Assembly (NCBI GenBank): GCA_943787725.1
Contig: CALSNM010000007.1
Span: forward strand, 1-64,000
Length of the DNA stretch: 64,000 nucleotides
Direction of reading: 5' to 3'
Origin: an uncultured Flavobacteriales bacterium
GTDB lineage: Bacteria > Bacteroidota > Bacteroidia > Flavobacteriales_D > Parvicellaceae
Part shown: one piece after another, positions 33,325 through 43,228 of the stretch
How the letters are laid out: every line of letters starts with the position of its first letter
Numbering within the stretch: the first letter of the stretch is position 1
The notes under the pieces: generated by a model
Told to the model about the DNA's origin: nothing
The model's database searches: none
What the model saw: the letters and a program-made list of their open reading frames with translations, nothing else
Position numbers and translations under genes: made by a program

Positions 33325-33657
33325 ATGACTAAAGAATGGCCGACCAAAGTTCTTGAAATTCTAAAAGCCGGATTCTCATTAGAAGAAATAGGAATTGATA
33401 ATTGGGCATTTAAAAAACCAGACGCCCTTATTGCGATTAACAAACTTGCTAGAATTGGAGTTCCTATAGTAAAAGGAGACGTATTGGAGCTAATGGAAGG
33501 CTCCATCGAAAGAAACTACGATGGTTGGGAATGTGCGTTTCAATCTGGAGAACCAATAATTGATTTTATCAGGCGGAGCATGTACCAAGCGATAGACTAT
33601 ATTGAAGATTACCCAACAGACTCTAACATACTATTTGTTTTAACTCCAGCTGCATAA
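33325..33657 (+). CDS. Imm40-like immunity protein
   Basis: 110 aa; NWAFKKPDALIAINKLARIGVPIVKGDVLELMEGSIERNYDGWECAFQSGE...FIRRSMYQAIDYIEDY..NILFVLTP resembles the Imm40 pattern as recalled, not searched. Confidence 0.55.
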   Translation: MTKEWPTKVLEILKAGFSLEEIGIDNWAFKKPDALIAINKLARIGVPIVKGDVLELMEGSIERNYDGWECAFQSGEPIIDFIRRSMYQAIDYIEDYPTDSNILFVLTPAA

Positions 33658-33722
33658 GTATACCATTCGTACCATATCAATTTGTAAACCACTAACACTT
33701 TTTTACATTTGAAAAACTCAAA

Positions 33723-34847
33723 ATGTTAATCATGAAAAAAATAATCATCATAGCCTTAGCTTTTACTTTTAGTTATGGAACAGCCCAAGATACCCTATCA
33801 TTCGAAAAAGTAGTTCAATGGGATGCCAACCCAGTAGAAAGCCAAGGAAACACAGGGACATGTTGGAGCTTCTCAGCTGCCTCTTTTTTAGAATCTGAAT
33901 TAATCAGAATGGGAAAAGGGACCCACAATCTTTCCGAAATTTTTATTGCAAGACAAGTGTACATTAACAAGGCTGAAAATTATGTCCGAAGACATGGGAA
34001 AACACAATTTGGAGAAGGAAGTTTAGGGCATGACTTATTAAATGCTGTAGATATGTATGGAATTGTTCCTAATGAAGTTTTTAATGGACTACAAATGGAC
34101 ACAGAAAAACACAATCATGCCGAATTGGCGGGTATTCTAGAAGGGTTTTTAAAAGCTATTATAGCAAACAAAGGAGGAAAACTGACTCCAATGTGGAGAA
34201 ATGGATACAGTGCTTTGCTAAATGTTTATTTAGGAGAATACCCTCGTAACTTTACTTACAACAAGAAATCATACACTCCAAAAAGTTTTGCTGAGGAATT
34301 AGGGTTATCAAGCAAAAACTACATTACATTAACTTCTTATACACATCAACCATTCTACGCTAACTTTGTATTGGACATACCGGATAATTGGGACAATGGC
34401 ATATTCTATAATATCCAATTAGATGAATTGGTTGAAACTGCAAAAAAGGCTTTGAAAGATGGATTTACACTTGACTGGGATGCAGATGTTAGTAATAATG
34501 GGTTTAACTCAAAGGAAGGTATTGCTATTGAATCACTGGAGGGTGAAAAACCAAATTTTATTACCACAGCTAAAGAAAAGGTAGTAACTCAAGAAATGAG
34601 ACAAGAATACTATGATAATTATACAGTAGGTGATGACCATTTAATGCATATTGTTGGATTAGCAAAAGGATTAGATGGTAAAGACTATTTCATCGTAAAA
34701 AATTCTTGGGGCGATAATCGAGGGCTTGACAAGTTCAAAGGACATGTCCTTGTATCTGAAGCTTACTTTAGAATGAATACAATATCCGTATTGTTGCATA
34801 AAAATGCCCTATCTATGGAATTAAAAGAAAAGTTAAAGATTAACTGA
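33723..34847 (+). CDS. secreted C1B (bleomycin hydrolase-like) cysteine aminopeptidase
   Basis: Signal peptide; Cys GNTGTCWSFSAASFLESE, His DDHLMHIVG, Asn FIVKNSWGDN. Confidence 0.9.
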   Translation: MLIMKKIIIIALAFTFSYGTAQDTLSFEKVVQWDANPVESQGNTGTCWSFSAASFLESELIRMGKGTHNLSEIFIARQVYINKAENYVRRHGKTQFGEGSLGHDLLNAVDMYGIVPNEVFNGLQMDTEKHNHAELAGILEGFLKAIIANKGGKLTPMWRNGYSALLNVYLGEYPRNFTYNKKSYTPKSFAEELGLSSKNYITLTSYTHQPFYANFVLDIPDNWDNGIFYNIQLDELVETAKKALKDGFTLDWDADVSNNGFNSKEGIAIESLEGEKPNFITTAKEKVVTQEMRQEYYDNYTVGDDHLMHIVGLAKGLDGKDYFIVKNSWGDNRGLDKFKGHVLVSEAYFRMNTISVLLHKNALSMELKEKLKIN

Positions 34848-34897
34848 AAGACACTTTACTTGTATTAACATATTCGATTTTACCTTACTTTAGGGGC

Positions 34898-35713
34898 ATG
34901 AAACCGACATTATTCATTGCTGCCTTATTTTTCACTTTTGCTTGTAAACTGCAACCAAAAGAACAAAAAATTGAAAAAATTGACGAAGGGAAATTCGATA
35001 GTTTGCATATTGACGCAGTTCCAATTGCGAAGCAGTCAGGAAATCGCTTCATACAACACGACTCTTTCCCTTCTAGAGATAGCTTATTAATCTTTGCTGA
35101 CATCTACGAAATAAAAGATAGTAAACCCACGGTTCTGCTATGTCACCAAGCAGGATGTGGCAGAGGTGAATATCGAGAAACTGCATTCAGAATTGGTAGT
35201 ATCGGATTTTCAAGTATTGCCATCGATCAACGATCAGGTAATGAAGCAAACAACATTATAAATAAAACGGCTCAACTAGCTAAAGAAAAGGGCTTACCCA
35301 CTGAATATATAGATGCAAAACAGGATATTGAAGCTGCGATTGATTATTTATATAAGCTTAATGATAAGCAATCTATCGTATTAGTCGGAAGCTCTTACTC
35401 TGCTTCACTAGTTTTGTTAATTGGAAAAAACAACGACAAAGTAAAAGCAGTAGCAGCTTTTAGCCCTGGAGAATATATTAAAGGAATAAATATTCAAGAT
35501 TCAATCATAGGATACGATAAACCTATTTTTATTACATCCTCCAAAACAGAAACAGAAGCCTCTAAAACGCTTATTTCTGGAATTGACACTGTATGGACAA
35601 ATCACTTCCTGCCTGACTTTGAGGGAATTCATGGCTCAAGAGCACTTTGGGAAACTACAGAAGGAAGTGAGAAATATTGGGATGCGTTTAAAACTTTTTT
35701 AAAACAGTTATAA
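34898..35713 (+). CDS. alpha/beta hydrolase (dienelactone hydrolase-like) lipoprotein
   Basis: Lipobox-like FFTFACK; GSSYSAS nucleophile elbow; EGIHGSRAL His region. Confidence 0.78.
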   Translation: MKPTLFIAALFFTFACKLQPKEQKIEKIDEGKFDSLHIDAVPIAKQSGNRFIQHDSFPSRDSLLIFADIYEIKDSKPTVLLCHQAGCGRGEYRETAFRIGSIGFSSIAIDQRSGNEANNIINKTAQLAKEKGLPTEYIDAKQDIEAAIDYLYKLNDKQSIVLVGSSYSASLVLLIGKNNDKVKAVAAFSPGEYIKGINIQDSIIGYDKPIFITSSKTETEASKTLISGIDTVWTNHFLPDFEGIHGSRALWETTEGSEKYWDAFKTFLKQL

Positions 35714-35745
35714 CTTTGTTCTGTATAATTCTTAGCTCAATAAAG

Positions 35746-36084
35746 TCAATGCAATTTCTTATTGTTATGATGCCTATCAGCATCTCTAATCGACTTCTTA
35801 TTTAAGTTTTTTTCTAATGCTTCTTCTAAATTTACTCCTGTTTGATTCGCCAAGCATATTAAGACAAATAAAACATCTGCCATTTCATCTCCCAAGTCCT
35901 TTTGTTTATCTGATTCCTTTTCTGATTGCTCACCATACCTTCTTCCAATTATACGAGCAACCTCTCCAACTTCTTCTGATAACATTGCCATATTAGTCAG
36001 TTCATTAAAATAACGTACACCAAATTGCTTAATCCAATTATCCACTTTTTTCTGAGCCTCTTCTATACCTAAAGTATTTTTCAT
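35746..36084 (-). CDS. MazG-like nucleotide pyrophosphohydrolase
   Basis: LSEEVGEVARIIGRRYG...DLGDEMADVLFVLICLAN (EExxE/ExxD). Confidence 0.88.
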   Translation of the reverse strand: MKNTLGIEEAQKKVDNWIKQFGVRYFNELTNMAMLSEEVGEVARIIGRRYGEQSEKESDKQKDLGDEMADVLFVLICLANQTGVNLEEALEKNLNKKSIRDADRHHNNKKLH

Positions 36085-37448
36085 TTTTGATATGATTTAT
36101 ATACAAACTGCTTTAAATTTTCATGTTGAATCTTTAACTTCCTAAAAGTGTCTACTTTTTGCTTTTGGAGTTTATTGTAACGTATTTTCCCCTTCAACTT
36201 TAAGAATGAAACCCAATATTTATAGCTAATCCAAGCTGAAATAATTAATGAGCCAAAGTACATTGCCCAGCAATAATTATCTGTAAATATTGCTACCAAA
36301 CTAATTTGAATTCCCCAAAAAATCACAAACAGAATAGATCCCGCAAGAAGTTTTATTGAAGCATGAAAATGCATATCAGCTACTTTTTTCTCCACGAACC
36401 AAGCTGGAATTCGATAAGGCAAATAATTATTAAGAATTCCATACAAGTGCAATGGAAAAAGTAGCGTTAATAGAAAGACATGGCCAAAAACAGCATAACT
36501 CTCTTTATTAAATAACCAAGCAGACAGCTTCTCTTGAATAAGTAACCCCTTAAATTCTATAACTACTTTGAGCAATGCATTCGCATTTTCACTGTCTTTT
36601 TCAATGTACCTCTCAGCTTTCTCGATATATGATTTTTGTCTTTTAAATTCCGAAACCAAGTCATTACCATCATTCTGCTCCAACAATCCAATTTCAGTAT
36701 CAAAAGTTTTCATCGTATAATGAATCAAATCATAATAATCCATTTTCTGAATATCTATCATCTGATCACTCATTCGCTTTCTGAGCTGACCTAAAAGTTC
36801 AATATAATTTTCTTCTTGATTCGCTGAATTATCTGCGATGTAATCTTTAATAACTATTGGCGTTCCAAATTGAATGAATAGGTCGCCGCCCATATTTTCA
36901 AATTTTCCATAATTAATTCCAACCGGAACTACCTGAACATCCAATTCGCTATTATATTTAGCCTCTGCTCCAACTGCTATTCTAAAAATACCTTTTTTCA
37001 AAGACCTTAATTGCTGATGCTTCCCATGATTACCTTCTGGAAAAATTACAATCCTTCTGTTTTTAGCCAATAAATCATAAAACTGTTCAAATACCTCTTC
37101 ATTTTTATCTCTATAATCAGCGCCATCTCTTTCTCGATAAATGGGAAGTGCGTTTAAGCTGTTTAACATAAAACTAGCTGCTTTCTTTTTAAAAATATCT
37201 GATCTTGCCAAAAAATATATCGGTGAGCGTGTTACATATCCTAGTATAGCACCTTCTAAAAAAGCATTTTGATGGTTTCCTGCAAATAGAATCGGTTTTC
37301 CTTTCGGAATATTCTCTTTTCCAACTACTTTATATTTTCTATAAAAAGATCTTATTCCTATTGTTGTAAATATATAACCAAACAAATACCCCAATGACCA
37401 GTTTCTAATTCTCATATAGCTTATTCTTTTGATTTTGAATCTATCCAA
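36081..37448 (-). CDS. 1-acyl-sn-glycerol-3-phosphate acyltransferase family protein (PlsC domain)
   Basis: GNHQNAFLEG (HX4D-variant), IVIFPEGNHGKHQQLRSLKKGIFRIA. Confidence 0.8.
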   Translation of the reverse strand: MDRFKIKRISYMRIRNWSLGYLFGYIFTTIGIRSFYRKYKVVGKENIPKGKPILFAGNHQNAFLEGAILGYVTRSPIYFLARSDIFKKKAASFMLNSLNALPIYRERDGADYRDKNEEVFEQFYDLLAKNRRIVIFPEGNHGKHQQLRSLKKGIFRIAVGAEAKYNSELDVQVVPVGINYGKFENMGGDLFIQFGTPIVIKDYIADNSANQEENYIELLGQLRKRMSDQMIDIQKMDYYDLIHYTMKTFDTEIGLLEQNDGNDLVSEFKRQKSYIEKAERYIEKDSENANALLKVVIEFKGLLIQEKLSAWLFNKESYAVFGHVFLLTLLFPLHLYGILNNYLPYRIPAWFVEKKVADMHFHASIKLLAGSILFVIFWGIQISLVAIFTDNYCWAMYFGSLIISAWISYKYWVSFLKLKGKIRYNKLQKQKVDTFRKLKIQHENLKQFVYKSYQK

Positions 37449-37873
37449 ATACTGACAGGCCCATCATTTATTAAACTAACTTTCATATCGGCTCCAAATT
37501 TTCCAGTTTCAATTTCTTTACCTAATACTTGAGTCAGTCGGAAAACAAACTCTTCATACAAAGGCAATGCAACTTCTGGACGAGCAGCCTTAATATACGA
37601 AGGCCGATTCCCTTTTTTTGTGCTAGCATGCAGCGTAAACTGACTCACAACTAAAGCTTCACCTTTTCCTTCCATCAATGATAAATTCATTATTCCTTCA
37701 GCATCCGGGAATATCCTCAATTTAACAATTTTAGAACACAACCAATCAATATCCTCTGAATTATCTGCGTTTTCAATTCCTAGTAAGATCAGAACTCCAC
37801 TGCCTATTTCACTGCAAATTTCATTATCAACTATAACTGAAGCTTCCGATACTCTTTGAACAAAAACTCTCAT
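37421..37873 (-). CDS. dtd: D-aminoacyl-tRNA deacylase
   Basis: MRVFVQRVSEASVIVDNE, VVSQFTLHASTKKGNRPSYIKAARP, VSLINDGPVSIWIDS. Confidence 0.95.
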   Translation of the reverse strand: MRVFVQRVSEASVIVDNEICSEIGSGVLILLGIENADNSEDIDWLCSKIVKLRIFPDAEGIMNLSLMEGKGEALVVSQFTLHASTKKGNRPSYIKAARPEVALPLYEEFVFRLTQVLGKEIETGKFGADMKVSLINDGPVSIWIDSKSKE

Positions 37874-37897
37874 TAATAATCTACTGTTCTATAATTC

Positions 37898-38815
37898 TCA
37901 TTCTCTCCGTGGTACATCGAAAGATAGTTTTTTATACCTAAACTCCTCCACTCTTCCCGTTTTAACTGCTTTTGTAATCGCACAAGAAGGTTCTTTTAAA
38001 TGTTGACAGTTATGGAATTTACATTCGGGTAATAACGCCCTCATTTCTAAAAAATAATGACTCAATTCTTCCTTTTCAATATCTACAATCCCTAACCCTT
38101 TGATTCCCGGAGTATCTATTATAAATCCTCCAAACGCCAATTCAAACATTTCCGCAAAAGTTGTAGTATGCTTTCCTTTAAAGTGTGATTCTGAGATATC
38201 GCCCGTTTTTAATGCGAGATTGCTATCAATCTTATTAATTAATGTAGATTTACCCGCTCCTGAGTGACCGCTCAGCATGGTTGTCTTATCTTCAAGCATT
38301 TCCTTAATTTCTGTCAATCCTGCACCCGTTTCAGCAGAAACATCCAAACAATGATAGCCAACCTTAGAATAAGCAATCATCAATTCTTCCAATTTTAATT
38401 GGTCCTTTTCCGAGTATATATCAATTTTATTAAAGACTATTGTTACTGGGATGTGATAAGCTTCCGCTGTTATTAAAAACCGATCAATAAACCCCGTTTG
38501 AGTGACTGGATTAGAAATAGTAACCACCAAAAGAGCACGATCGATATTGCATGCAATTATTTGTGCCTGCTTAGATAAATTTACCGATTTACGAATTATG
38601 TAATTTTTACGCGGATGGATTTTTGTTATTACGGCAGTATTATCCTTTTCCAAAGTAAAGTCTACCAGATCTCCAACCGCAACCGGGTTGGTTGTTTTTA
38701 TACCTTGTATTCTAAATTTACCTTTAATGCGAGCCTCAACTTCCTCACCTTCTTTTGTTCGAATTAAATACCAACTTCCTGTTGACCGTATCACTATAGC
38801 CCCTTGTAAAATCAT
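37898..38815 (-). CDS. rsgA: ribosome small subunit-dependent GTPase A
   Basis: GHSGAGKSTLINKI, FIIDTPGIKGLG, zinc motif C-HNCQHLKEPSCAI. Confidence 0.95.
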   Translation of the reverse strand: MILQGAIVIRSTGSWYLIRTKEGEEVEARIKGKFRIQGIKTTNPVAVGDLVDFTLEKDNTAVITKIHPRKNYIIRKSVNLSKQAQIIACNIDRALLVVTISNPVTQTGFIDRFLITAEAYHIPVTIVFNKIDIYSEKDQLKLEELMIAYSKVGYHCLDVSAETGAGLTEIKEMLEDKTTMLSGHSGAGKSTLINKIDSNLALKTGDISESHFKGKHTTTFAEMFELAFGGFIIDTPGIKGLGIVDIEKEELSHYFLEMRALLPECKFHNCQHLKEPSCAITKAVKTGRVEEFRYKKLSFDVPRRE

Positions 38816-39024
38816 TTTCGTAAAAGTAGTGAAAATGAAGTGGTATAAATAATTTCATGAATAACTTAAATATCTGTTCAACTGCAATGGAGAAATCTTC
38901 ATAAATGAAAATCAAAAACTGGAAAGTATATTAGCTATAACCGAAATAACTTATATAATCTTAGTCCAACACTATTTTGTTAATGAATGTTTCTACTATC
39001 TAATTAACTTTCCTTAATTATAGA

Positions 39025-39032
39025 TATATTCG
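39025..39032 (+). promoter_or_regulatory. TATATTCG -7-like element upstream of gldA
   Basis: TAnnTTCGCA variant shared with several other starts in this window. Confidence 0.4.
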
Positions 39033-39039
39033 CAATATG

Positions 39040-39068
39040 AATAGAGAATAGGTTTTCTCTATTTTTTA
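39040..39068 (+). promoter_or_regulatory. hairpin plus T-run (terminator/attenuator-like) in the gldA 5' region
   Basis: AATAGAGAA-TAGGTT-TTCTCTATT followed by TTTTATT: 9-bp perfect arms. Confidence 0.5.
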
Positions 39069-39091
39069 TTTTCATCTTTCAAATATAAGTT

Positions 39092-40004
39092 GTGTCGATA
39101 TCAGTCAAAAACGTTACAAAAAAATACGGAAATCAAAACGCTCTAGATAAAATTTCATTTGAAATATCTAAGGGAGAAATAGTAGGATTTTTTAGGTCCA
39201 AATGGTGCTGGCAAATCTACCTCTATGAAAATAATTACTTGTTTTATTCCACAAACAAATGGTGAAGTAAAAGTTTGTGGATTAGATGTAAATGAAGAGC
39301 CAATAAAAGTAAAACGAAAAATAGGATACCTCCCAGAACACAACCCTTTGTATCTGGACATGTATGTAAAAGAGTATTTACTTTTTCTTGCTCGATTGCA
39401 CAAGGTCAAAAATAAGAAGGAAAGAGTTGCTGAGATGATTAAATCTGTTGGGCTAGAAATGGAACAACATAAAAAAATAGGAGCTTTATCAAAAGGGTAT
39501 CGACAAAGAGTTGGATTAGCGCAAGCGATGTTGCATAACCCAGAAGTATTAATTCTTGATGAACCTACCAGCGGTCTAGATCCAAACCAACTAGTTGAAA
39601 TCCGCGAATTAATTAAAACTTTCGGAAAAGACAAGACAATTTTACTTTCTACTCATATTATGCAAGAGGTGGAAGCTATTTGTGACCGCATAATAATCAT
39701 AAACGATGGTAAAATTGTTGCAGATGAGAAAACCAGTGAAATTCAATCTAAAGTTGTTAAAAAGCAGGTCATAAAGGTTGAGTTCGACACTAACGTAAGC
39801 AGAGCTAAATTAAATTCAATTACTGGCGTTGCAAGTGCAAAAGAAGTTTCTGACAAAATTTGGATACTCGAATCCAAAACGGATAGAGATATCCGAAAAG
39901 AGATTTCAAAATTTGCACAAACCAATAATTTACTGGTTTTGGCAATGCAAAAAGAAGATGAATCTTTGGAAAATGTATTTAAAGAGCTGACTTCAAAAAA
40001 ATAA
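39092..40004 (+). CDS. gldA: gliding-motility-associated ABC transporter ATP-binding protein, one frameshift near 39190
   Basis: VSISVKNVTKKYGNQNALDKISFEISKGEIVGF|LGPNGAGKSTSMKII; LSKGYRQRVGLAQAM, LILDEPTSGLDP, LLSTHIMQEVE. GTG start likely. Confidence 0.85.
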
Positions 40005-40049
40005 TTACCTTTTTTTGAAGTATTCTATTTGTCAGTTATTTAATTTTTA

Positions 40050-40057
40050 TAAATTCG
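40050..40057 (+). promoter_or_regulatory. TAAATTCG -7-like promoter element upstream of the riboswitch/metK
   Basis: TTATAAATTCGCACTC is identical to the mscS upstream sequence at ~50594. Confidence 0.45.
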
Positions 40058-40068
40058 CACTCGAAATT

Positions 40069-40120
40069 AGGGTGGAATGATTTGCTTGCTTGCAACCACG
40101 TACAAAAAATGCTAAAACGT
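40069..40120 (+). promoter_or_regulatory. SAM-II riboswitch candidate
   Basis: AGGGTGGAATGATTTGCTTGCTTGCAACCACGTACAAAAAATGCTAAAACGT: GTGG/CCAC P1, TGATTTG, GCTTGCAaCCACGT and GCTAAAA match the SAM-II signature; upstream of metK. Confidence 0.8.
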
Positions 40121-40189
40121 TTCTTATTACACTTGCGCAGCTCATTCCTTTTTATTTCGACTAGATTAATCTTAAAAACAAATTGAATA

Positions 40190-41443
40190 ATGAGTTATTT
40201 ATTTACATCAGAGTCTGTTTCAGAAGGCCATCCAGACAAAGTAGCTGATCAAATTTCAGATGCGTTAATTGACAATTTTTTAGCTTTCGATGCTGATTCG
40301 AAAGTTGCCTGTGAAACACTTGTTACAACAGGACAGGTTGTTCTTGCAGGAGAAGTAAAATCTAAAGCATACTTGGACGTTCAGGTTATTGCAAGAGAGG
40401 TAATTAACACAATTGGTTACAACAAAGGAGAATACATGTTTGACGGAAACTCCTGTGGTGTATTTTCTGCTATCCACGAACAATCACCAGACATTAATCA
40501 AGGAGTTGAAAGAGCCAATAAAGAAGACCAGGGTGCTGGTGATCAAGGAATGATGTTTGGATATGCAACGAACGAGACTGATTCATACATGCCACTTCCA
40601 TTGGAAATTTCTCATATGCTATTAAAAGAATTGGCTGAATTGAGAAGAGAAAATAAGGAAATAACGTATTTACGTCCAGATTCTAAATCTCAAGTAACAA
40701 TTGAATACGATAACAATAACAAACCTGTTAGAATTGATGCAATTGTTGTCTCAACACAACATGATGACTTCGACACCGAACAAAACATGTTGAAGAAAAT
40801 TAATGAAGATATCGTAAACATTCTTATTCCTAGAGTTAAAAAACTATTCCCTGCTGAAATTCAAGCTTTATTTAACGATCAAATTACATATCATATTAAC
40901 CCAACTGGAATTTTCGTAATTGGAGGACCTCATGGAGATACTGGATTAACAGGTCGTAAAATTATTGTTGACACCTATGGGGGTAAAGGTGCTCATGGTG
41001 GCGGAGCTTTTTCTGGAAAAGACCCAAGTAAAGTGGATAGGTCTGCAGCTTACGCAACTCGTCACGTAGCTAAAAACTTAGTTGCAGCAGGCGTTGCTGA
41101 TGAAGCTTTAGTACAAGTGGCTTATGCAATTGGTGTTGCTGAACCTATGGGGTTATATGTAAATACTTATGGAAGTTCTAAAGTTGATTTAACAGACGGT
41201 GAAATTGCTGAAAAATTAGCTTCTATTTTTGACATGCGTCCTTACGCAATTGAAACTCGTTTCAACTTGCGCTCTCCTATTTATAGAGAAACGGCTGCTT
41301 ACGGCCACATGGGAAGAAAAACAGAGGTTGTTACCAAAGAATATGCTTCGCCAGAAGGAAAAAAAGTTTCTATGGATGTGAAATTATTCCCTTGGGAAGA
41401 ATTGAACTTTGTAGATAAAATTAAAGATGCTTTTGATAAATAA
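40190..41443 (+). CDS. metK: methionine adenosyltransferase
   Basis: [52 protein letters not shown]. Confidence 0.98.
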   Translation: MSYLFTSESVSEGHPDKVADQISDALIDNFLAFDADSKVACETLVTTGQVVLAGEVKSKAYLDVQVIAREVINTIGYNKGEYMFDGNSCGVFSAIHEQSPDINQGVERANKEDQGAGDQGMMFGYATNETDSYMPLPLEISHMLLKELAELRRENKEITYLRPDSKSQVTIEYDNNNKPVRIDAIVVSTQHDDFDTEQNMLKKINEDIVNILIPRVKKLFPAEIQALFNDQITYHINPTGIFVIGGPHGDTGLTGRKIIVDTYGGKGAHGGGAFSGKDPSKVDRSAAYATRHVAKNLVAAGVADEALVQVAYAIGVAEPMGLYVNTYGSSKVDLTDGEIAEKLASIFDMRPYAIETRFNLRSPIYRETAAYGHMGRKTEVVTKEYASPEGKKVSMDVKLFPWEELNFVDKIKDAFDK

Positions 41444-41463
41444 TATACAATTTACGTAAAGTT

Positions 41464-41492
41464 AAAAAGGCGACTCATGAGTCGCCTTTTTT
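41464..41492 (+). terminator. intrinsic terminator after metK
   Basis: AAAAAGGCGACTCATGAGTCGCCTTTTTT, perfect palindrome. Confidence 0.92.
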
Positions 41493-41653
41493 ATTGACCA
41501 TTAAAATAAATTTGACATTATCTTAAACAACAAATCTCTTGGTTTATGGGCACGTGAAAAAACATTCGAAGGTTTTTTACACTAACGTCATAGCCAAAAA
41601 ATTTCGAATTATTACTAAATAATCCGAGCTTTGCCTTTTCTATAATTTTGATG

Positions 41654-42667
41654 CTATTTTTTCATAGATTCAGCAACAGATTTAGCAGTATCCAAAACTG
41701 TCTTTTCAATAGAAATAGGCTCCCAGTTAAAAATTTGTTTTGTTGAAGTAATATCACCATTGTAAGTTTTCCCTATAAAAGCTCTCATACTCCTGGCCTC
41801 TCTGTTGAAATTTCCTATAAAGCGTAAAAGAAAATTAGGAGCTAATTTAGTACTAACTTTATCATGTCCATTTGATTTCAATATTTGAGCTAATTCCTGA
41901 AATGTATACGTATTTTCCGTTGTCACAATGAATCTTTTCCCATTTGCGTTTGGGTTTTCCATTGCCAACACATGAATTTCAGCTATATCTCTTACATCTG
42001 ACATATTAATACCAACCTGCGGAACCATAGGCATTTTACCACTAATCATTTGTTTGAAAATATCCAGTGATGCTCCCAAATTACCTGAGAGAGTTGGCCC
42101 AAATACTGGCCCAGGATTAACCACTGTTAATTCCATCGGCGTATCATCTGTTTGCGCTTTAATAAATTCCCACGCACTTTTTTCCGCTAAAGTTTTACTT
42201 TTCGCATAAGCTGAAACATTTTTTCCATTCACATTTGTCCAAGAATCAGCATTTACATCAATAGATTTATCGGCATTCTCTAACATAGAAACCATGGAAG
42301 AGGTCAGAACAACACGCTTAACTCCAGCTTTCTTTGCAGCTTTTAATGCTCTTTGAGTCCCATCAACAGCTGGCTTTATATATAAATTTTCATCTTTTGG
42401 CTCAATATTTATAAACGGTGATGCAACATGCAAAACAAAATCACATCCAACCATTGCTTTATCCCAACCATCATCTTTCAAAAGATTAAGTTCGCAATAT
42501 TCTAAATTCCCCTTAGGGTCAATTACTTTTTTGATACCCTTAGTCACCTCATCAGCTTTAGACAAACTTCTGAGAGATCCTCTAACAGAATATCCTTTTT
42601 TTAATAGTTCTGCTGCACAATGTTGACCAATGTATCCAGACACACCTGTTACCAATACTTTCTTCAT
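41654..42667 (-). CDS. NAD-dependent epimerase / dihydroflavonol-4-reductase-like SDR
   Basis: VLVTGVSGYIGQHCAAELLKKGYSVRGSLRS; YAKSKTLAE; VNPGPVFGP. Confidence 0.9.
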   Translation of the reverse strand: MKKVLVTGVSGYIGQHCAAELLKKGYSVRGSLRSLSKADEVTKGIKKVIDPKGNLEYCELNLLKDDGWDKAMVGCDFVLHVASPFINIEPKDENLYIKPAVDGTQRALKAAKKAGVKRVVLTSSMVSMLENADKSIDVNADSWTNVNGKNVSAYAKSKTLAEKSAWEFIKAQTDDTPMELTVVNPGPVFGPTLSGNLGASLDIFKQMISGKMPMVPQVGINMSDVRDIAEIHVLAMENPNANGKRFIVTTENTYTFQELAQILKSNGHDKVSTKLAPNFLLRFIGNFNREARSMRAFIGKTYNGDITSTKQIFNWEPISIEKTVLDTAKSVAESMKK

Positions 42668-42681
42668 ATTCTATTTATTTT

Positions 42682-42735
42682 ATTACTTTTGTTTTACAAG
42701 CAAAAATACAATATTACTTTTCTTTTGCAAGTAAT
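42682..42735. promoter_or_regulatory. candidate tandem HxlR-type operator (two 7-9-7 inverted repeats)
   Basis: ATTACTT-N9-AAGCAAA (42682-42704) and ATTACTT-N9-AAGTAAT (42713-42735), starts 31 bp apart, between divergent SDR and HxlR genes. Confidence 0.6.
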
Positions 42736-42753
42736 AAATATTAAATTCTTAAA

Positions 42754-43188
42754 ATGAATAATAATTTTCGTTGTAACTGTCCGATTACATCTGCACTAGA
42801 TATAGTAGGTGATAAATGGACATTGGTAATTATTAAACAGATGCTTTTAGAAGGAAAAAAAACATTTAAGGGTTTCTCCGAAAGCGATGAAGCCATTGCT
42901 TCCAATATTTTATCCTCAAGACTTAAGATGCTTGAAGAACTTAAAATAATCACTAGGGAAAAACTACCTCATAATAAAAAAACAAACATTTATGTATTAA
43001 CCGAAAAAGGTCTCGGACTGACTCCAACAATTATAGAACTAACGCTTTGGAGTGACCTTAACATTAGAGAACATCATTCATCTATAATCTCAGATAATCG
43101 CATAGAAATGATAAAGAAGAATAAAGAGGAATTTATCAAAATGATAGTGGAAGTTTATAAACAAAAAACTGATTACAACAAAACCTAA
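42754..43188 (+). CDS. HxlR family winged-helix transcriptional regulator
   Basis: CNCPITSALDIVGDKWTLVIIKQMLLEGKKTFKGFSESDEAIASNILSSRLKMLEE. Confidence 0.95.
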   Translation: MNNNFRCNCPITSALDIVGDKWTLVIIKQMLLEGKKTFKGFSESDEAIASNILSSRLKMLEELKIITREKLPHNKKTNIYVLTEKGLGLTPTIIELTLWSDLNIREHHSSIISDNRIEMIKKNKEEFIKMIVEVYKQKTDYNKT

Positions 43189-43228
43189 ACTACATTAAAA
43201 CATCGGCCTATACCAACCGATAAACGAA

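Noticed and set aside
33140-33325. tRNA-Val as an integration site of a mobile island
   Set aside because: No integrase, no repeat of the tRNA 3' end detected by eye, and housekeeping genes resume on both sides; only a single orphan gene is suggestive.
35746-36084. MazG-like protein as part of a toxin-antitoxin or defence unit
   Set aside because: It sits with rsgA, dtd and an acyltransferase as a housekeeping cluster; no MazEF-like or abortive infection partner is visible.
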